A DNA stretch of 64,000 nt, from positions 186,001 through 250,000 of the forward strand of contig NZ_JANKZL010000001.1 of assembly GCF_027568395.1 (NCBI RefSeq), given 5' to 3'. Below are positions 59,250 through 64,000 of this stretch, piece by piece. This DNA comes from Aminobacter sp. HY435. Its GTDB lineage: Bacteria; Pseudomonadota; Alphaproteobacteria; Rhizobiales; Rhizobiaceae. Each line of letters opens with the position of its first letter. Positions within the stretch are counted from its first letter, which is position 1. A program made the translations under genes and the position numbers. The notes under the pieces were generated by a model, which was not told the origin of the DNA, searched no databases, and saw nothing but the letters and a program-made list of their open reading frames with translations.

Positions 59250-62200
59250 ATGGCGAAGAAATCCACTCCGAGCAAGAACCTCGATCTCGACGTAGCCAAG
59301 GAGCTCGAGGATGCACTCGACCTCGACTTGAGCGGCGGCGACGGCGGCCTCGACATGGCGGCCTCGATGGACGATCTGGAATTGCAGATTTCCCAGGCCG
59401 CCGAAGAGCTGGCGCGCGAAAGCAACAAACAGAAGCCGCAGACTCAAAAGCCGGCGCCTGCTCCTGTTGCCGCGAAGCCTGCCCGCGCTCCGGAGCCCCC
59501 GGCCGAGCTTCGCCCGGTCGAAACACGGCCCCCGCTGCAGCCTGCCGGCTTCACCCCTGCCAACGACGACCGGCAGAAGGATTACAAGTCGCTGCTGCAC
59601 GGTCTGAACCGGCGTGCGTCGAGCACCATCTACTGGATGGTCGGCCTCGTTTCCGTGGCCTGGGTCGCCGGCGCCGTGGCGCTGGCCGACCGCATCGTCA
59701 CGCCCAGTATCTGGACCATCCGGTCGCTTGACGACGCCCTCGCCCGCCCCGGCCTGCTGATGCTGCTGGTCGCGACCATCGTTCCGATCGCCTTGTTCTG
59801 GGCCTTTGCTGCGATGATCCGTCGCGCCCAGGAAATGCGCATTGCCGCCCAGTCGATGACTGAAGTGGCCTTCCGCCTCGCCGAACCGGAAAACATGGCG
59901 CAGGATCGCGTCATGATGGTCGGCCAGGCCGTTCGCCGTGAAGTCGCCGCAATGGGCGAAGGCATCGAGCGCACCTTGGCCCGCGCGGTCGAGCTCGAAA
60001 CGCTGGTACACACCGAAGTCAACCAGATCGAACGTTCCTACTCCGAAAACGCCGCCCGCATCCGTTCGCTCGTCGACGGTCTCGGCAGCGAGCGCGAAGC
60101 CGTCGTCTCGCACGCCGAACGCGTCCGCGCCTCGATTGCCGGCGCACACGAGACGCTGCGCGACGAGCTCGGCTCGGCCAGCGACATCATCCGCGACAGC
60201 ATCCTGAATGCCTCGACTAAGCTGTCGATGACGATCACCAACTCCGGCGACACGCTCATCGACCGCATAAACGAAGGCGGCATGGGCCTGTTCGAGGCCA
60301 TCGACAACCGCATGGACTCGATCAGCGACCGCCTGTCGACTTCGGGCGAGGCCTTCGCCAGCCTGCTCGATACCCGCATCGCCAAGCTGACGCAGAGCAC
60401 CGACGAGGTGACGCGCTCGCTCACCGACATGCTTGACGACCGCACTTCGGGCATGGTCTCGCTGCTCGGCGGCGCCGCCAAGACGATCAACTCCGAATTC
60501 GAAACCAGCCTGCACGGCATCGAACGCACCTTGGCCGAACGCGGCCAGGCGCTGATCAGTGAGTTCCAGACCCGCGCCGAGGCGCTGGACACCGGCACCG
60601 CCAAGCTCAACGCCGCTCTCGAAGCGCGCGCCCGCCAGATCAACGAAACGCTCGTCGAGCGCGCTCGCGAGATCGCCACGACCTTCGTCCAGGGCCGCGA
60701 TTCGCTGTCTGCGATGATCGACCAGGGCAAGACCCAGATCGGCACCGACCTCGCCGACATCATCACCTCGACCTCGACGATGCTCGAAGCACGCGCCAGC
60801 GATTTCGCCGGCCGCATGGAAGCCGCCCGTCATCAGGTTTCAAACGCCTTCGACGGCGACATCCAGCGCCTCTCGGACGCCCGCCAGGGCATCGAGCAGG
60901 CTGTCGACGAGCACACCCGCAAACTCTCCGAGGCGCGCGACCGCATGGCCGCCGCCCTCAAGGACGATCTCAGCAAGTTTGCCGAAGGCCGTGCCAGCAT
61001 CGAAGCCGCCGTCGGCTTCCAGGTTCAGAAGCTGGCCGAAGGCCGCAGCCTCATCACGCGCGCTCTCGACGACGACATGCGCAAGCTGGAGCAGTCGCGC
61101 CAGTCGATCGACGACACGCTGTCGAGCCAGTTCCGCCAGCTGGCCCAGGGTCGCGAACAGCTTGCCCAGGCGCTCGTCGAAGACTCCGAGAAACTCGTCC
61201 AGGCCCGTACCAACATTGACGAAATGGTCGCTGGTCACGTCGGCAAGCTGGCCGAGGGCCGCTCGATCCTGACGCGTGCTCTGGAGGCGGATCTCAACAA
61301 GCTCGCCGACAGCCGCGGCAGCATCGACGGCCTCGTCGCCGGCCAGGTCGAAAAGATCGCGGAAGGCCGCGCCATCCTCGCCAAGGCGCTGGAAACCGAC
61401 CTCGACGGCATCAAGGCGCTGGTCGATGGTCACTCCTCGAAGATCGCTGCCGACCGCGCCGGCCTGTCCCAGGCGCTCGAAACCGATCTGGGCGGCATCC
61501 AGGCCCTGATTGAGGGCCATTCGTCGAAGATCGCGACCGATCGCACCAACCTGTCCAACAATCTGCAGACCGACATCGCCGCCGTTCACGGCCTCATCGA
61601 GGACCACGCAGGCAAGCTCGCCGATGAGCGCGTCCTGCTGTCGAGGACCCTGGAATCCGACCTTGCCAAGCTGGCCGAGAGCCGCGCCGGCATCGACGGC
61701 CTCGTCGCCGGTCAGGTCGAGAAGCTGGCCGAAGGCCGCGACATCCTCAAGCGTGCGCTCGAAGCCGACCTGAATGCGATCCAGAGCACGATCTCGTCGC
61801 AGTCGGACAAACTCGCAGCCGACCGCGCGACCCTGTCGCAGGCGCTCGCTGCCGACGTCGACAATGTCAGCGGCATGGTCGCCTCGCATGCCGAGCGCCT
61901 CGCCGCCGAACGCGGAGCGCTCTCCAAGGCCCTTGAGGACGACATTGCCAAGCTGGCCGAAAGCCGCTCCGGCATCGACGGCCTCGTTGCCGGCCAGGTC
62001 GAGAAGCTGGCCGAAGGCCGTGATATCCTCAAGCGCGCGCTGGAAGCCGACCTCAACGCCATCCACGGCACGATCGCGTCGCAGTCGGAGAAGCTCGCCG
62101 AAGACCGCGCGTCGCTTACCCGCTCGCTCGAAGCCGACCTCGAGAACGTCCGCGGTTTGGTGTCGAGCCATGCCGACCGGCTCGTCGCCGAACGCAGCAC

Positions 62201-64000
62201 GCTGTCGCGGGCCCTCGAAGACGATCTCGCCAAGCTGGCCGAAAGCCGCTCCGGCATCGACGGCCTCGTCGCCGGCCAGGTCGAGAAGCTGGCCGAGGGC
62301 CGCGATATCCTGCGCCGCGCGCTCGAAGCTGACCTCGCCAAGATCGACGGCATGATGCTCGGCCAGGTCGACAAGCTGGCCGCTGGCCGCGACGCCCTGA
62401 CCAGGGCGCTCGAAGACGATCTGGCCCTGCTCAACAGCAGCCGCTCCAGCATCGACGACCTCGTCGCCGGTCATGTCGGCAAGCTCGCCGAGGGCCGCAA
62501 CATTCTGTCCCAGGCACTTGACACGGACCTCGCCAAGCTCGGCGACACCCGCCGCGAGATCGACCTGGCCATCTCCGGCCATATCGACCAGATCGCCGCC
62601 CGCCGCGTCGACATCTCCGACGCGATCGCCGGTGACATCGAAAAGATCGAGGAAAGCTTCCGTCGCCAGACCGGCGTCATCGAAGAGCGCACTGGAACCA
62701 TGGAGCGTGCGCTTTCGCTGGGCGTCGACAATGTCCGTGGCGTCCTCGAAAAGAGCGCGGTGTTCGTCGCCGGCGCCCTGCGCGAAAAGGTCATGGAAGT
62801 GACCGCCGCGCTCAACGAGGAAGCCGGCCGCGCCTTCACCGACGCCGACCGCGTCATCGCCGAGCGCGCCGAGCAGACCTCCAACGCCCTGCTCGCCCGT
62901 GCCGAAGACATCAGCCGTGCCTTTGAAGAGGCAGACCGCCGTCTTGCCGTCCGTGCCGAGGAAACCTCCAGTTCGCTGCTCGCACGCGCTGAAGAGACCG
63001 CCGAAACGCTTTCGGCCAAGGCAGGCGAAATCTCCCGTACCTTCGACGCGGCCGACCGCACGCTCATCTCCCGCGCCATCGAGACGGCGGAATCGCTGTC
63101 GGCCCGTGCCGGCGACATCCTGCGCAACTTCGACAATGCCGACGAACGACTCGGCCTGCGCATCGGCGAATCCGCCGACGCGCTTGCCGCCCGCGCTGCC
63201 GAACTCGGCCGCATCTTCGACACCGCCGACGAGAAGCTGGCTACCCGCATCTCCGAAGGCGCGGATTCGCTCGGCAATCGCGCCGGCGAACTGAGCCGCA
63301 TCTTCGATGCCGCGGACGAGCGCATCGCCGCCCGCGTCGCAGACAGCTCGGCAACGCTCGGCAGCCGTGCCGGCGAAATCGTCCGCAACTTCGAGGAAGC
63401 CGACGAACGGCTCGCCGCACGCGCCACCCAGACCGCCGACAGCCTCGCAGGCCGCGCCGCCGAACTCGGGCGTGTCTTCGAAGAAGCCGACGGCAGGATC
63501 GCTGCACGCGTCGACCAGACATCGCAGTCGTTGCTTGGCCAGGCTTCCGAAATCGGCCAGGCATTCGACGAGGCCGGCCGCCAGCTCGCCGCGCGCATTG
63601 CCGACAGCACGTCGGGTATCGGCGAACACGCCGCCCAGATCGCCAACGCGTTCACCGAGACCGAACAGCGCGTGGTCGCTCGCGCCCACCGCACCTCTGC
63701 CGATCTCGAGGCCCGCGCCAAGTCGATCGAGGAAACGCTGGCCAATGTCGACGAGCGCCTCGCTGCCGGCGCAGAGGGCGTCGCAGCACGCATCGGTGAG
63801 CACCTGTCGAGCGCCGAGAACCGCCTCGCCTACGGTGCGGAATCGATGGGCCAGAAGCTCCACGAGCAGGTCGCCCAGGCGGAATCCCAGCTCGTCGCCC
63901 GCGCCAACGTGATCGCCGAAACCTTTACCGCTGTTGGCCAGCACATCGGCCAGAGCACCAACGAGGCGGCCCGCGCCATTGGCGCCAACACGCGTGAACT
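59250..64000 (+). CDS. Giant coiled-coil membrane protein, growth-pole-ring (GPR)-like (3' end beyond window)
   Basis: An open frame of at least 1583 codons running off the right edge. The N-terminus is acidic (LDLDVAKELEDALDLDLSGG) with a Pro-rich linker. Two membrane helices follow (about 127-147 IYWMVGLVSVAWVAGAVALA and 168-189), and then an almost wholly helical, charged region. Residues 539-1094 are 17 repeats of 36 or 29 residues; 1259-1519 are nine 29-residue repeats. This layout matches the Agrobacterium GPR protein, an apolipoprotein-like ring at the growing pole. That identity is from memory and moderately sure. It begins 280 bases from the divergent Hpt gene. Confidence 0.9.
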   Translation, partial: MAKKSTPSKNLDLDVAKELEDALDLDLSGGDGGLDMAASMDDLELQISQAAEELARESNKQKPQTQKPAPAPVAAKPARAPEPPAELRPVETRPPLQPAGFTPANDDRQKDYKSLLHGLNRRASSTIYWMVGLVSVAWVAGAVALADRIVTPSIWTIRSLDDALARPGLLMLLVATIVPIALFWAFAAMIRRAQEMRIAAQSMTEVAFRLAEPENMAQDRVMMVGQAVRREVAAMGEGIERTLARAVELETLVHTEVNQIERSYSENAARIRSLVDGLGSEREAVVSHAERVRASIAGAHETLRDELGSASDIIRDSILNASTKLSMTITNSGDTLIDRINEGGMGLFEAIDNRMDSISDRLSTSGEAFASLLDTRIAKLTQSTDEVTRSLTDMLDDRTSGMVSLLGGAAKTINSEFETSLHGIERTLAERGQALISEFQTRAEALDTGTAKLNAALEARARQINETLVERAREIATTFVQGRDSLSAMIDQGKTQIGTDLADIITSTSTMLEARASDFAGRMEAARHQVSNAFDGDIQRLSDARQGIEQAVDEHTRKLSEARDRMAAALKDDLSKFAEGRASIEAAVGFQVQKLAEGRSLITRALDDDMRKLEQSRQSIDDTLSSQFRQLAQGREQLAQALVEDSEKLVQARTNIDEMVAGHVGKLAEGRSILTRALEADLNKLADSRGSIDGLVAGQVEKIAEGRAILAKALETDLDGIKALVDGHSSKIAADRAGLSQALETDLGGIQALIEGHSSKIATDRTNLSNNLQTDIAAVHGLIEDHAGKLADERVLLSRTLESDLAKLAESRAGIDGLVAGQVEKLAEGRDILKRALEADLNAIQSTISSQSDKLAADRATLSQALAADVDNVSGMVASHAERLAAERGALSKALEDDIAKLAESRSGIDGLVAGQVEKLAEGRDILKRALEADLNAIHGTIASQSEKLAEDRASLTRSLEADLENVRGLVSSHADRLVAERSTLSRALEDDLAKLAESRSGIDGLVAGQVEKLAEGRDILRRALEADLAKIDGMMLGQVDKLAAGRDALTRALEDDLALLNSSRSSIDDLVAGHVGKLAEGRNILSQALDTDLAKLGDTRREIDLAISGHIDQIAARRVDISDAIAGDIEKIEESFRRQTGVIEERTGTMERALSLGVDNVRGVLEKSAVFVAGALREKVMEVTAALNEEAGRAFTDADRVIAERAEQTSNALLARAEDISRAFEEADRRLAVRAEETSSSLLARAEETAETLSAKAGEISRTFDAADRTLISRAIETAESLSARAGDILRNFDNADERLGLRIGESADALAARAAELGRIFDTADEKLATRISEGADSLGNRAGELSRIFDAADERIAARVADSSATLGSRAGEIVRNFEEADERLAARATQTADSLAGRAAELGRVFEEADGRIAARVDQTSQSLLGQASEIGQAFDEAGRQLAARIADSTSGIGEHAAQIANAFTETEQRVVARAHRTSADLEARAKSIEETLANVDERLAAGAEGVAARIGEHLSSAENRLAYGAESMGQKLHEQVAQAESQLVARANVIAETFTAVGQHIGQSTNEAARAIGANTRE
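60864..62531 (+). repeat. First repeat array of the giant protein: 17 units of 36 or 29 residues
   Basis: Reading in frame, 17 consecutive units end in a motif like RALEADL. Nine are 36 residues and eight are 29; the longer ones carry a 7-residue insert such as AKLAESR. The order is 36x5, 29x3, 36, 29x2, 36, 29x2, 36, 29, 36. Three near-identical copies recur exactly 282 bases apart (36+29+29 residues) from 61665, 61947 and 62229, showing recent tandem duplication. Confidence 0.9.
63024..63806 (+). repeat. Second repeat array: nine 29-residue units
   Basis: Nine uninterrupted 87-base units begin at 63024, 63111, 63198 and so on. Each follows the plan G-E-I-x-R-x-F-x-x-A-D-E-R-L-x-x-R followed by about 12 residues ending in A-x-R-A. 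A related unit stands alone at 62904-62990. The last unit (63720) is the most diverged. Confidence 0.88.

Noticed and set aside
61665-62336. Near-identical 282-base repeats considered as a mobile element or CRISPR-like array
   Set aside because: The repeats are in frame, code for protein units and have no spacers, terminal inverted repeats or target duplications.
60840-63944. A 1034-codon open frame on the minus strand opposite the giant protein gene
   Set aside because: It mirrors the repetitive high-GC coding pattern of the plus strand, has no recognisable domain, and the plus frame has coherent protein repeats.

Overview
The window is a stretch of core chromosome from a high-GC alphaproteobacterium. 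It most resembles the order Hyphomicrobiales, Phyllobacteriaceae-type (Mesorhizobium or Aminobacter relatives). The grounds are the lpxD-bamA-rseP-cdsA-uppS-frr-pyrH-tsf-rpsB order, the divK-pleD pair, EipB, DUF1489, a pyrB-linked dihydroorotase homologue without its metal ligands, and a giant repeat protein resembling the Agrobacterium growth-pole-ring protein. This placement is inference from gene content. I see no insertion sequence, prophage, integrase, CRISPR array, tRNA or rRNA, and no block of foreign composition.

Layout. 1-9.7 kb (minus strand): translation and envelope assembly, namely rpsB, tsf, pyrH and frr, then uppS, cdsA, rseP, bamA and the start of lpxD, which runs off the left edge. 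9.8-19.2 kb: mixed small operons with DUF4031, EipB, RidA/phosphodiesterase, a FemAB-like acyltransferase, an SMR efflux subunit, a HIT protein, two overlapping PAP2 phosphatases, AzlCD and a membrane diguanylate cyclase. 19.2-24.5 kb: clpS-clpA, a phasin whose promoter carries a palindromic operator, and a D,D-carboxypeptidase with a SPOR domain. 24.5-30.8 kb: a membrane J-protein with a VWA protein, DUF1489, L-serine dehydratase, an unlisted 43-residue membrane protein with its own terminator, DUF599, YdcF, and a membrane protein with a C-terminal winged helix.

30.9-41 kb: gatC-GNAT-gatA, a metallo-hydrolase, ruvX, an AidB-like acyl-CoA dehydrogenase, then pyrB-pyrC'-plsY-dprA on the plus strand. 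41-49 kb: topA-rnr-DUF983-Nudix-MFS and rpmG. 49-59 kb: two alpha/beta hydrolases, the cell-cycle pair divK-pleD, DUF3572-HAD, the folate genes folP-folB-folK, a DUF922 protein, a ferredoxin with its reductase, and an Hpt protein. 59.25 kb to the right edge: a very long coiled-coil protein, still open at base 64000.

The strongest unusual signals are the regular 29/36-residue repeat architecture of the giant protein, the tandem palindromic operator on the phasin promoter, the catalytically dead PyrC homologue, the membrane winged-helix protein at 30.1-30.8 kb and the small membrane protein at 28.1 kb. No convincing new multi-gene system, such as a defence island, biosynthetic cluster or mobile element, was found. 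All calls are made by reading the sequence; no database was searched.
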